Source of the DNA: Pseudomonas lactis
GTDB taxonomy: Bacteria > Pseudomonadota > Gammaproteobacteria > Pseudomonadales > Pseudomonadaceae
Length of the DNA stretch: 64,000 bases
Assembly (NCBI RefSeq): GCF_001439845.1
Contig: NZ_JYLO01000018.1
Span: 61,578 to 125,577 of the forward strand
Direction: 5' to 3'
Part shown: piece after piece, positions 53,635 to 62,580 of the stretch
How positions within the stretch are numbered: position 1 is the stretch's first letter
Layout of the letters: each line of letters begins with the position of its first letter
Program-made: the position numbers and the translations under genes
The notes under the pieces: model-generated
Database searches by the model: none
The model's input: the letters and a program-made list of their open reading frames with translations, nothing else
Told to the model about the DNA's origin: nothing

Positions 53635-54405
53635 CTAATCCAACGAAAACGGCGGAAGTTGTGCCAGGCGGCGATAGCCGCCACGCATCAGCGCATCGCC
53701 TCGGCGCACCAGCCGCCGCACACGGGCGCGCAAGGCGCTGTCGGCGTGCCAATCGGCCACGACGGCATCCACGCCGAACAGCCCTTGGGCCACCTCACGC
53801 AAGGACGCGCCCGCCAGGGTGGCGTCGAGCGCCTGCAAGGTGTGCAATTCCAGCAGTGCGCCCGGTGTGGGTCGGGAACGAGCCACTGCCACTGGCACGG
53901 CAGCCATGGCGGCGGCCAGCGCGTCCAGCCTGGCCGCGAACAGGCGATAGCGTGCGCAGGGCGTGGCGCAGGCACGGACGGCGTACAGGTAGGCCATGCC
54001 GTCTTCCAGACCCGGTGCCAGTGCAAGCCGCATACAGTGACCGGGCCACTGCAACATCAACACCAGACGCTTGCCGTCGTAAATCAGGTGCTTGCGGCCA
54101 GGAACACGCCAGAACGCAAAGGCAGGCGCATCAGGTGGTGGGTCAGCATCCGGATAAAGCTGCACCACGGAATCGTGATCAGAAAACCAGACTGGATGTA
54201 CATCGCGTGCATCCAGCGCAGGATCTTCCAGCAGGCGCAAACCCCAGCGATACGATGCATCCCGCTGGCGACGACCGCGTAGCCAGTCGCGCCGGTAATC
54301 GGGATGGCGGCGTAAATACTCCCAAGCCAGGGCGAGACCATCAAGATGCAGCACGTAGAGATACGCGGCGGTGGGATACCACTGTTTGGCGCTCGGATTG
54401 GCCAT
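53635..54405 (-). CDS. DUF2285-domain protein (regulator-like)
   Basis: A 256-residue protein. The N-terminal part (WYPTAAYLYVLHLDGLALAWEYLRRHPDYRRDWL) is the transcription-regulator-like DUF6499 region; the C-terminal half is DUF2285 (RYRLFAARLDALAAAM, LQALDATLAGASLREVAQGLFG). Such proteins are typical of these elements and carry helix-turn-helix traits; the target is unknown. AGGAGG lies 7 bases before the ATG. The gap 54406-54746 holds no supported gene. Confidence 0.8.
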   Translation of the reverse strand: MANPSAKQWYPTAAYLYVLHLDGLALAWEYLRRHPDYRRDWLRGRRQRDASYRWGLRLLEDPALDARDVHPVWFSDHDSVVQLYPDADPPPDAPAFAFWRVPGRKHLIYDGKRLVLMLQWPGHCMRLALAPGLEDGMAYLYAVRACATPCARYRLFAARLDALAAAMAAVPVAVARSRPTPGALLELHTLQALDATLAGASLREVAQGLFGVDAVVADWHADSALRARVRRLVRRGDALMRGGYRRLAQLPPFSLD

Positions 54406-54692
54406 GACGCAACCTCCTGTCAATCAGCAGGAACGTCGCCACGGGCATCGAAATGCAAACGCTACGGCGTCATCAGTAAACCGTCATGAATGGCTGGGTA
54501 AACTGGCGGCGTCAAAACCGATTGGCTCCGAAACGTTGCAGGGATCGTCCGAATGCGACGGCTGCTCAACCGGAAATTGGCAGGCAGCACTGGATACCAT
54601 GCCGCAGCCCGCGCCAGGGATCATAACTGTTTACAACAGAGCCGCACCGCTTCGGTGCCAGAGTGCGGATTCAGACCGGGAAGGTCTAAAGT

Positions 54693-54711
54693 GAGACGAA
54701 AATAGTCTCAA
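54693..54711. promoter_or_regulatory. Inverted repeat with TAGTCTCAA word
   Basis: TGAGAC and GTCTCA flank seven bases (54693-54698 and 54706-54711) in the gap between the DUF2958 and DUF2285 genes. The word TAGTCTCAA is shared with 53573. Possible operator. Confidence 0.3.
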
Positions 54712-54746
54712 TGCGCCCGACCTCGCCGGGCTGCGAACGACGCCGG

Positions 54747-55100
54747 TTAATCAACGATGGAACCGTTGGCCTGCGCCAGCCGCACATAGTCTGACAGTGT
54801 TCGTGTGGCCTGGAAATACACATCACGCATCACCGCCGGCTGCTTGAGCGGGCCGACGATGGATGCCAGATCGGACAACTTCACATAGCCCAACTCGGGC
54901 ATGCCCAGCCCCAAGTCGATGAGGCCATAGGCCGTATCACCATCAACAGGATCGAGTGCCGCCAGTAACCAAGTGGCATGCGCATCCGGTGTGAATAAAC
55001 GAACGACCGGCAGCGGGTCGATGGTCAGGCCATCGGCACGAACCTGGCCGTGGTCAAGCAGGCGTGCGCGTTCCACGGCGGTGATGGGCGATTGGATCAT
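54747..55100 (-). CDS. DUF2958 protein
   Basis: A 117-residue soluble protein: VERARLLDHGQVRADGLTIDPLPVVRLFTPDAHATWLLAALDPVDGDTAYGLIDLGLGMPELGYVKLSDL covers the domain. Common in conjugative elements beside ParB and DUF736 genes; its function is unknown. The ATG at 55100 begins the domain at its normal point. Divergent from the XRE gene; 55101-55416 holds nothing else supported. Confidence 0.85.
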   Translation of the reverse strand: MIQSPITAVERARLLDHGQVRADGLTIDPLPVVRLFTPDAHATWLLAALDPVDGDTAYGLIDLGLGMPELGYVKLSDLASIVGPLKQPAVMRDVYFQATRTLSDYVRLAQANGSIVD

Positions 55101-55416
55101 GGTTGGGTGCCTCGCGAAACCGACGACTCGGTGATGCACTTATGTGCCCAAACGTAGAACCGCCGAACCGGCTGTGTGCCTTCGTGCAGACGTACGGATG
55201 AACAAACCCGTGAATCCGCAGAAGAACGGAAGCGTAAAAACGGTTTTGTGGAAGTCTGGAAAGGCATGGAAGCGACTCTCTGGTTCTGGTGGAATCCCCA
55301 CAAGCGGATTTCCGTAAAAGCACGAAAGCTGATGGCTCATTACCAAATGAACACTATAGATTGTAGCCCTAAAGAGCGCAATCGACTGTCATCTATGGTT
55401 TCAAGGAAATCATTGG

Positions 55417-55710
55417 ATGACAGCAAAAAACTCATTGGCAACGGCATTAAAGACAGTCAGGAAAGCGCGTGGCTTGAGCCAGGAAGCATTCTCCGACGTG
55501 TCCAGCCGTACCTATATGAGTTCGCTGGAACGCAACCTGAAAAGCCCAACGCTGAACAAGCTGGCTGAGCTGTGCGAGGTCATGGAGATTCATCCGCTCA
55601 CACTGTTGACGCTGGCGTATGCCGGCGATAGCACACACGAGACCGATCAGCTTCTGAAGCAAGTGCGACAGGAGCTGATCGCCGTCTTGAAAGAGCATGA
55701 CACGCCGTAG
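55417..55710 (+). CDS. XRE-family repressor-like protein
   Basis: A 97-residue protein with a Cro/CI-type helix-turn-helix (ALKTVRKARGLSQEAFSDVSSRTYMSSLERNLKSPTLNKLAELCEVMEIHPLTLL) covering residues 9-65 and a short helical tail. One of the few plus-strand genes here. It may control itself and the divergent DUF2958 gene. Confidence 0.85.
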   Translation: MTAKNSLATALKTVRKARGLSQEAFSDVSSRTYMSSLERNLKSPTLNKLAELCEVMEIHPLTLLTLAYAGDSTHETDQLLKQVRQELIAVLKEHDTP

Positions 55711-56021
55711 CGTGTGACGTGCGAATTTCCTGCAAGCAAAGCGCGCAGCGCCACTGGCGCGAAGGCGTGAGGGATTGATGCCGAATGGCCGTGACAGCAA
55801 AGCTGGCACGGGGCGCAGCCCGAAAGCCCGGCGGCGCATCGCACCGACACGTCATCTATAGCGGTGGGAAAACAGAAGCCCAACTAAAGAAATAGCAGCA
55901 AACGACCCTGATTAGCCATCCAAATAAAATATCTCGCCGGCTGGATTATTGCTTAATATTTTTAACTGAGCTATTAAAATAATAGTCCTGATACGCTTCT
56001 GGAAAACACATCTCTTATACC
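55711..56021. other. Non-coding stretch with GC drop
   Basis: No gene can be supported. The first 150 bases are GC-rich like the element core; from about 55880 the sequence turns AT-rich, marking the left side of the inserted gene at 56022. Confidence 0.5.
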
Positions 56022-56597
56022 ATGTCAAAAACAAAGAATAAATTTACGATCTGGATGAGGCGACATCTGATAAATCGCTGCATTGATTTAATAGAATCCA
56101 GCGAAGGGCTAACAAAAAATCATCACCCACGACTAAACAGCGAAGCATTTCACATAATGGGCTGCGAAGTCTTGTTTGATTGCGATTCACCGATGCATAT
56201 GACAGGCTCCTTCCAAGAACAAAAAATCGCAGCAGCCTGGAGATATCGTCGTGAAAATTCGATGAGCCTTGCTCTTAAAATGAAGCTATTCAAGTCCAGC
56301 CAATTTCCAGTGAGTTTAGATGGTAACAACTTCTACTCAAGTCACTATGTAGCAACACAATTTGGAAAATTTTTCCGCAAATCTCCAGCATTTATCCAAA
56401 CTGTATTAATTGCCATTTATATGGCTGTTAATCGTGCCTCTGACGTTGCTACGCGCTTTAAATGGGTAACAGGGATCGTCAGTTTTGGAGCGCTAGCAAT
56501 TAAAGTTTGGCATTCTGACTTAATAAGTAACTGGTGGATAGCATTGAGTGCAGTGATCGGACTGGCTATTGGTTTCCTTTCCACACTTTGGCGCTGA
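56022..56597 (+). CDS. AT-rich unknown protein with C-terminal membrane helices
   Basis: A 191-residue protein not recognised as a family. Residues 1-105 are soluble and basic; helices are likely near FIQTVLIAIYMAV, WVTGIVSFGALAIKVW and WIALSAVIGLAIGFLSTLW, the last two forming a hairpin at the end. Its AT-rich codon use differs strongly from flanking GC-rich element genes, so it arrived separately. A soluble part plus terminal helices is seen in some defence effectors; no evidence ties it to defence. Confidence 0.6.
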   Translation: MSKTKNKFTIWMRRHLINRCIDLIESSEGLTKNHHPRLNSEAFHIMGCEVLFDCDSPMHMTGSFQEQKIAAAWRYRRENSMSLALKMKLFKSSQFPVSLDGNNFYSSHYVATQFGKFFRKSPAFIQTVLIAIYMAVNRASDVATRFKWVTGIVSFGALAIKVWHSDLISNWWIALSAVIGLAIGFLSTLWR

Positions 56598-56648
56598 CAG
56601 GCAAAGCTAATCGGACACACAACTAGAAGCTTGTGTCTAATTCTGACC

Positions 56649-57050
56649 CTATTCTACTACTTGAGTCGATGTGCGTTTCTGGCCTATTGTGTTGAAAAAC
56701 TGCGCCCCGCCCGATGGGCAGGGGCGCATGAGCGGCCGCCAGGCCGCTGGTTTGCTGCGCGACCAGATCAGATCGTGCGTGCCGTCCTCGCCTTCGATCA
56801 GGCGGGCATAAACCGTCGCCGGGAACGAAGGGTCATCCAGGGTCACTGACAGGTACTCCCGCCCAGCCTCGCTGGTCTTCTTCCACGCCGCGCCGAAGTC
56901 GTTGCCGGTGGCTTGCAAGCGGAGGTCAGGGGCTTTGTTGTTCTCGCCCTTTTCGTTGGGAACCAGCTTGACCTTGACGTTGAGCGTCAGGGTGCGCAGC
57001 GTGCCGGTGAAGCCATCTTTGTCTGCGGTGAAGGTGCCGATGGTAGCCAT
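56649..57050 (-). CDS. DUF736 protein with unusual C-terminus
   Basis: Residues 1-100 are a standard DUF736 protein (MATIGTFTADKDGFTGTLRTL, LRLQATGNDFGAAWKKTSEAGREYLSVTLDDPSFPATVYARL, then GTHDLIWSRS), common beside ParB in conjugative elements. Homologues normally end near there; here about 33 unrelated residues follow. The extension ends next to the AT-rich insert, so the 3' end may have been replaced at a junction. The function is unknown. Confidence 0.75.
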   Translation of the reverse strand: MATIGTFTADKDGFTGTLRTLTLNVKVKLVPNEKGENNKAPDLRLQATGNDFGAAWKKTSEAGREYLSVTLDDPSFPATVYARLIEGEDGTHDLIWSRSKPAAWRPLMRPCPSGGAQFFNTIGQKRTSTQVVE

Positions 57051-57658
57051 GATGTTTTTTCCTTTCGGTAAATCAAGGTCGCGCCAGTGCGTCCTTGTTG
57101 TGATCCGATAGGCGGGGATGGGCGCGTCGCACCGTGTAGCGGTCGTAACAACGTGGAGAACCTGCAAGCGCACAGAATTTGTCCCGCGAGGAATGCGCAA
57201 AGCGCAGGGGAAATTGTTTGCGCTGGAAGGTTGCGGCGCATAGCCCAAGGCATCGCCGTTCCCCCGCCAGGATTCACGACAAGCCAAGGACGCACAGGCC
57301 GCCTATCCCGAATGAAGACAAGGCTGGCTCGGCATCCCCGCGTGACAGCTTCACTGGTTCCTGCACTGACGCGGGCAAGGTCAACATCCCAACCACAGAG
57401 AAAACCAGCGCCCGCTTGCATGGCGACCTATCTGAGGTGCGGTGTGGAAGTGCTGCAAAGGCCAGGCGGGATGTCAGTGATCCGTCCTTCGTGACACACA
57501 GGCCATAAATCGCCAGCATCGAGGACGGCAACCTGTTGCAGCAAGGTTCGCAGACCCCGCCCATTGCGGTGGGGCGTGGTTGAAATGGTGGCGGCGCGCA
57601 GCACCGCCCGCATTATTGGGGTTGATGCTCCCCCGCGCTCAAGTGAGCTTGGGCGCGT

Positions 57659-57773
57659 CCCCGTCGCCGCCTGATTAAAGGCGGCGACGGGGGATTTTTG
57701 GTCAAGCCCGCCAAGGCATCGTGCCTTGGCGGGCTGTGCTGAATGAACAGCAAGCGCCCCGGCCAAAGCCGGG
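57659..57773. terminator. Three strong hairpins after parB
   Basis: Perfect hairpins lie at 57659-57692 (14-base stem, followed on the plus strand by GATTTTTG), 57705-57735 (14-base stem, loop TCG) and 57758-57773 (6-base stem, loop CAAA). They follow the parB stop codon. The one T tract faces the plus strand. The wider gap 57051-57794 holds no supported gene. Confidence 0.55.
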
Positions 57774-57794
57774 ACGTTTGCCCATGGTCAAGGT

Positions 57795-59837
57795 TTACGC
57801 GGCCAATGAATCTGCCGGTTCATTTGTCATGATGGCGTCTTCTGTTATTGCGCCGTCTTCGCCTGTTACCACCTCCTGCGGCGTTTCTGCCCGAAAGATG
57901 GCGGGCATCCAGCCCGTACCGCCTACCAGCCGTTCCGCTTCGTTGGCAATGTCGGCCTTTTTCAGCTTTGCCAGCTGGGCAACATGGTCAGGCGCGAACT
58001 CGCCCACGGCATCCAGAATCACGGCTTTGGAAACGTGCTTGAAATAGCCTTCGGCGGTCGGCTGCCACCATGCCGACATATCCAACCCCACGGCCTGCGC
58101 CAGTTCCTCGCCGGGTTGCTGCGACGTAGCGCGGGGCGTGACCACATCCACGGTTGCCGCCGTGCATACCGCCAGCAGCCGCACCAATTCATCCTGCGAC
58201 TTTGCCAGCAACATGGCGAACAATCCCGCGCCATCCTCGGGCAGTGCCTCACTGCATGCCTGCTGCAATTCGCGCAGCGCCACGGCGGCGGGTGATTCAG
58301 GCCAATCGGGAGTCAGGCTTTCCAGTCGGTCTTGCGTGGTCAGGCTCACGCCCAGCGGCAAGCTATCACGATGGTAAGGACCACGCTGCAAGACGGTCTG
58401 TGCCATGCCATGCACCACAGCAGCCAGCGCCGCTTGCGGATGCCGCGCCAGTTCGATTTGCAGCGCGGCGGTGCGGTGAGCGCTCAAGCGCTGCGCCAGC
58501 CGGTCAGTCATGGCGGCGGTCTTGGGTTGCTGGTCGTCGTCGTTTTCATTGTCGTTTTCAGCTTCGCCGCCTGCCTCGCCAAAACCCTGCCGCAACCGTT
58601 CCAAAGTGCGTAGCGCCTTGGCTTCTGCTTCACGCAACAGGCCGCGATGCACGACAATCTGACCTTGCCGGTCAAGCGTGACAATGGCACCAGCGGCGGC
58701 TTTCACGTTCGGGCTGTAGTCCAGCAAGCGCTCTTCCAGCGCCTGCAATTGTTCGCCCACGCGGTCGCCTTCCTCCTGCAAGGCATCGGCCTTTTCTTCG
58801 TCGTCCTCGTCCAGTGCGGCATCCAGCGCTTCACCGATGGCCTGCATCTTGGTTTCCAGCTTTTCCATGCGGTCGCTTTCCCGCTTGGTGGGGGTGCGCC
58901 GTTCTCGCGGGGCGCGCTGGAAGGCTTGCAGGTCGGCATAGGTGGCGGCGGGTGTGGCATCCACCCATGCCCAGCCTTCGGCCTTCACCGTCGCGGCGTG
59001 GCTGTCCAGTTTCTCGCGCACCAATGTTTCCAGTAGCGCGGTATCGGTCACATAGACGCCGGTATCGTCCTGCGCGAACAGATCACGGCGAATACCGCCG
59101 CCTGCGGCTTCGTAGGCGTCCAGTCCAACGAAACGCACCAGCGCATGGCCTGCGTCAATTTCCCGCTCGGTCAGCCGTTCGCGCAAGGCGTGGGGGCTGC
59201 GCTGCCACTGCGGTGCATCGTAATAGGCCGCATCCTGCGCCGTATGGTCATCAGTGATGGCAAGCGCCATCAATTGTTCAAGGTTCACGGCATCAGCGCG
59301 ATAATCGGCCAGCAGACGCGGCGAGACGTTCGCCAGCTTCAAGCGGCGCTGCACCACCAACGGGGTGACGGAAAAATCCGCAGCAATGTCTTCAATGGGT
59401 CGGCCTTCGGCTACCAGCGCGGCGAATGCTTCAAACTGGTCTGCCGGGTGCATGGCTTCACGCTGCACGTTCTCGGTCAGGCTCACGGTACGGGCGCTGG
59501 CATCGGCCACCAACAGGCACAGCACCGCCCAATCTTTCGGGATGCGGCGTGTCTTTGCCAACAGCTTTAATGCCGCCAGCCTGCGGCCACCGGCCACGAC
59601 TTCGTAATGCTCACCGTCTCGGGCCAGCGTCACGGTCAGGTTTTGCAGCAGCCCCACGCGGGCAATGCTGGCCGACAGCGCGTCAATAGACTGGCCTGCG
59701 CTCTTGGTCTTGCGTACGTTGCGCTTGGAAGCGCGAAGCTGCAACAGCGGCACAGAAATCAGATTCTGCGCCGGGGTGTCGGCTGTGGCGTTCGGGGTGT
59801 CGATGGCTTGGGTTTCGGTTTGATTGATCGCGTTCAT
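57795..59837 (-). CDS. parB: ParB/RepB/Spo0J-family protein, large form
   Basis: A 680-residue protein. The ParB nuclease-like domain is at residues 25-120 (ISVPLLQLRASKRNVRK, GRRLAALKLL, LTENVQREAMHPADQFEAF), then the KorB-type helix-turn-helix (IEDIAADFSVTPLVVQRRLKLANVSPRLL), and a long C-terminal part with an acidic coiled segment (residues 330-370). It is the large chromosome-segregation-like form common in these elements; parA lies separately, 6 kb away. Confidence 0.9.
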   Translation of the reverse strand: MNAINQTETQAIDTPNATADTPAQNLISVPLLQLRASKRNVRKTKSAGQSIDALSASIARVGLLQNLTVTLARDGEHYEVVAGGRRLAALKLLAKTRRIPKDWAVLCLLVADASARTVSLTENVQREAMHPADQFEAFAALVAEGRPIEDIAADFSVTPLVVQRRLKLANVSPRLLADYRADAVNLEQLMALAITDDHTAQDAAYYDAPQWQRSPHALRERLTEREIDAGHALVRFVGLDAYEAAGGGIRRDLFAQDDTGVYVTDTALLETLVREKLDSHAATVKAEGWAWVDATPAATYADLQAFQRAPRERRTPTKRESDRMEKLETKMQAIGEALDAALDEDDEEKADALQEEGDRVGEQLQALEERLLDYSPNVKAAAGAIVTLDRQGQIVVHRGLLREAEAKALRTLERLRQGFGEAGGEAENDNENDDDQQPKTAAMTDRLAQRLSAHRTAALQIELARHPQAALAAVVHGMAQTVLQRGPYHRDSLPLGVSLTTQDRLESLTPDWPESPAAVALRELQQACSEALPEDGAGLFAMLLAKSQDELVRLLAVCTAATVDVVTPRATSQQPGEELAQAVGLDMSAWWQPTAEGYFKHVSKAVILDAVGEFAPDHVAQLAKLKKADIANEAERLVGGTGWMPAIFRAETPQEVVTGEDGAITEDAIMTNEPADSLAA

Positions 59838-59919
59838 GATGAAAATTCCTTTCGGTTTGTGACAATGCAGCCATGAAAGACGCGGCAAGGGTGGCTGCCT
59901 GCCCCTGCCGCGAAAGGGG

Positions 59920-60744
59920 TCAGGCTTTCAACTGGCGCATACCCTCGGCCAGCAGCCACAGGGAACGGTTCAGGCGAATGTCGGAATCAATGCCCTGCAC
60001 CGGGCGGGTGCTTTGGCGGCGTCCGTTGGCGCTGCGGCCACGCAATCCGCCTTTAGTGAGGTTTTCTTGCAGGCGGTTAAACGTCATCCACAGATCGGGG
60101 CGGCGGTCGTCATAGCGACGCGGCATCAGAATCTGGCTTTCGGTGATGGGCGCGGGCTTGTCCGGGTCGTCGTACTTCAAGGCCAGCGCGGCGCGGGCGA
60201 ATATCTCGGCCTCGTCATCGTCCAGCGTGATGGCCTGCATCGCTTCGCGGGATTCTTGCGCTCGTTCAAAGCCGCTCAATACTTCATACGCGCCTTCGAT
60301 GACTTGGCCGGTCACATCGCCTTTATGCGGAATACGCACATCGGCCAGGGTGTCGCCGCATACCAAGCCATTTGCACAGACAAATCTGAACGCACCTGCC
60401 AGCATCTGGTAACTGCTGGTGCCATCGTGCGAGTTCAACAGAATGATTTCGTTGGCGATGCTGTCATTGACCTGATTGGCATGGCGTAGACGAATCATGT
60501 GTTTGGTGTGGTCGCGCCGGTCTTCGTTGCGCACGCGGGTTTGCGTCACCATGAAGGGCTGAAACCCTTCTTTTCGTAGTTCCGTCAGTACCGCCGCCGT
60601 GGGAATGTAGCTGTAGCGTTCTGAACGGCTCTGGTGGGGTGCCTCGGCATAGATCGACGGCACCACGGCTCTGATCTGGTCATCGGACAGCGGGTAATCG
60701 CTGCGCAGTACCGGAGCGCGGGAAGCAAAACGGGATGCAAGCAT
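59920..60744 (-). CDS. DUF932-family (phage/plasmid-like) protein
   Basis: A 274-residue protein with the DUF932 features SRSERYSYIPTAAVLTELRKEGFQPFMVTQTRVRNEDRRDHTKHMIRLR, LLNSHDGTSSYQMLAGAFRFVCANGLV and a C-terminal region. It is found upstream of parB in related elements; the function is unknown. Probably in one operon with parB (82-base gap). Confidence 0.85.
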   Translation of the reverse strand: MLASRFASRAPVLRSDYPLSDDQIRAVVPSIYAEAPHQSRSERYSYIPTAAVLTELRKEGFQPFMVTQTRVRNEDRRDHTKHMIRLRHANQVNDSIANEIILLNSHDGTSSYQMLAGAFRFVCANGLVCGDTLADVRIPHKGDVTGQVIEGAYEVLSGFERAQESREAMQAITLDDDEAEIFARAALALKYDDPDKPAPITESQILMPRRYDDRRPDLWMTFNRLQENLTKGGLRGRSANGRRQSTRPVQGIDSDIRLNRSLWLLAEGMRQLKA

Positions 60745-61157
60745 GGTGTTTCTCCTGACAAATAAAGGGTTTGCTGTTCAAACCGCACACCGGATTCCTA
60801 GATTCGGAGCCCAGCCTTTCGGCTGTTCGGTGCGGTTGGCACGAAGAACCCGGTTGGCCTCGTTGCCACCGTCTTTCCTGAGTTCATCGCCCGCGACGGT
60901 CAGGAGCCCACGGACGTGGGCCGTCAAGGAAACAAGCGTCAGGTTGGTGCGGCCCGCAGGCGCAGCCGAGGACACGGCCTGGCGCGCCTTGACGGCACAC
61001 GGCCACGGGCTACAGTCGCGAGCAAGGTGATGAAGTCAGGAGAGATGGCTGGACAGGCAACGGCCCGCGTTGTGTGCCGACTGCACGCAAGCGAAGCGCG
61101 CAGGCCCGGAGCTGAGAAGCCGGGCCGTAGGCGTCAGGGATGGAAGCCCAAATGGGG

Positions 61158-61221
61158 CGAGCCTCGCTTAGCGAGGCTCGATGCGAAGCACTACAGCACG
61201 ACCGGCCTCATAAGAGGCCGG
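61158..61221. terminator. Two adjacent perfect hairpins
   Basis: CGAGCCTCGC/GCGAGGCTCG (61158-61180, loop TTA) and CCGGCCTC/GAGGCCGG (61202-61221, loop ATAA). Neither has a T tract. They sit in a 725-base stretch (60745-61470) without supported genes, between the DUF932 gene and the IS630 element; the sequence turns AT-rich after about 61230. Confidence 0.45.
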
Positions 61222-61470
61222 AGACGCCCAATCTTTCAATATCTGATCTCGTCCATGCGAACTATGTCGAAGGCAGGGGCATCGTGGATAGCAAAGATGA
61301 GAACCATAAACGTATTTTCTAGGTGCCCCGTTAAACCTGACAGACAACGTGACGCTTGGATGTGTGTCAGCTAAAATACGACTATCGCTCAGTGCTCCTA
61401 AATAAGAGTGGTGTAAATCCCGGAAAAGCGAAAATAAGCTATGTCTTCAATATAGGAGTTACGAAAACTA

Positions 61471-62577
61471 TTGACCTGGCAAATAAATAGGGCATATTAG
61501 ATAATCTGTCTCCATGAAAATAGATGCCCGTAAACTCAGCCCCCAAGAACAACGTGAAAAGCGCTCCACGGCCCTACGCATGCGTGAGCAGGGTTACACC
61601 TACAAGGCTATTGGCGAAGCGGTTGGTGTTCACCCCCGCACTATTGCTCACTGGGCGCAGGTCGCAGAACATAAAGGCGAAAAGGCTGCCATTGCCGGCG
61701 GCCAGCGTGGTGTGCGCCAGGGTGATCGCCGCAGTTTGAGCTCCAGCCAGGAAGTGCTGATTCGCACCTTGATGACCGATAAGATGCCCGACCAACTCAA
61801 GCTCGGCTTTGCGCTCTGGACGCGTGATGCGGTGCGAGAACTGATCCGCCAGCGCTGTGGTTTTCTCATGCCGGTTCGAACGGTTGGTGAATATCTCAAG
61901 CGTTGGGGCTACACCCCGCAGCGCCCACTGCATCGGGCTTATCAGCAGAAACCTGAAGTGGTTCAGCACTGGCTGGATAATGAATATCCACGCATCGCAC
62001 AGCGGGCCAAGGCTGAGAATGGTGAGATTCAGTGGGGCGACGAAACCGGTATGCGCAGTGACAGCCATGCTGGCCGCAGCTACGCCCCTATTGGCGAAAC
62101 GCCGGTGCGCCTGGTCAGCGGCAGTCGTTTTTCCACCAACATGATTTCCACCGTGACCAATCGGGGCAAACTGCGCTTCATGCTGTATCGGGAAACGCTG
62201 ACAGCCCCAGTGCTGATTCGCTTCCTGAGTCGCCTGATTCGCGATGCTCAGGGCCGCAAGGTGTTCCTGATTCTCGACAACCTGCGCGTACACCACAGCA
62301 AAAAGATGAGCGCCTGGGTTGGCGACCGCAAAGAGCAAATCGAACTGTTCTTCTTGCCGGCCTACGCCCCGGAGTTGAACCCTGACGAGTATTTGAATTG
62401 TGATTTGAAACATCAGGTTCGCACGGGCTTGCCGGCGCGTAATCAGGACGAACTGGAAAGGCGTGTTCGCTCGGTCATGAGACGATTGCAATTACGCCCT
62501 CAAAGAATCCGTTCTTATTTCCGGCATCCACGTATCGCCTACGCAGCATGATTTGGTGTATTTGATTGCCGGGTTAA
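61471..62577 (+). mobile_element. IS630-family insertion sequence
   Basis: Ends TTGACCTGGCAA (61471-61482) and TTGCCGGGTTAA (62566-62577) are imperfect inverted repeats (10 of 12). TA dinucleotides flank both sides (61469-61470 and 62578-62579), the target duplication expected for this family. One transposase gene fills it. Confidence 0.9.
61514..62551 (+). CDS. IS630-family transposase
   Basis: A 345-residue transposase. N-terminal helix-turn-helix (YTYKAIGEAVGVHPRTIAHWAQ), winged-helix domain, then the DDE catalytic core: WGDETG near 174, LDNLRVHHSK near 255 and PELNPDEYLN near 287, the usual D-D-E spacing for the family. It looks intact, so the element may still be active. Confidence 0.95.
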   Translation: MKIDARKLSPQEQREKRSTALRMREQGYTYKAIGEAVGVHPRTIAHWAQVAEHKGEKAAIAGGQRGVRQGDRRSLSSSQEVLIRTLMTDKMPDQLKLGFALWTRDAVRELIRQRCGFLMPVRTVGEYLKRWGYTPQRPLHRAYQQKPEVVQHWLDNEYPRIAQRAKAENGEIQWGDETGMRSDSHAGRSYAPIGETPVRLVSGSRFSTNMISTVTNRGKLRFMLYRETLTAPVLIRFLSRLIRDAQGRKVFLILDNLRVHHSKKMSAWVGDRKEQIELFFLPAYAPELNPDEYLNCDLKHQVRTGLPARNQDELERRVRSVMRRLQLRPQRIRSYFRHPRIAYAA

Positions 62578-62580
62578 TAA

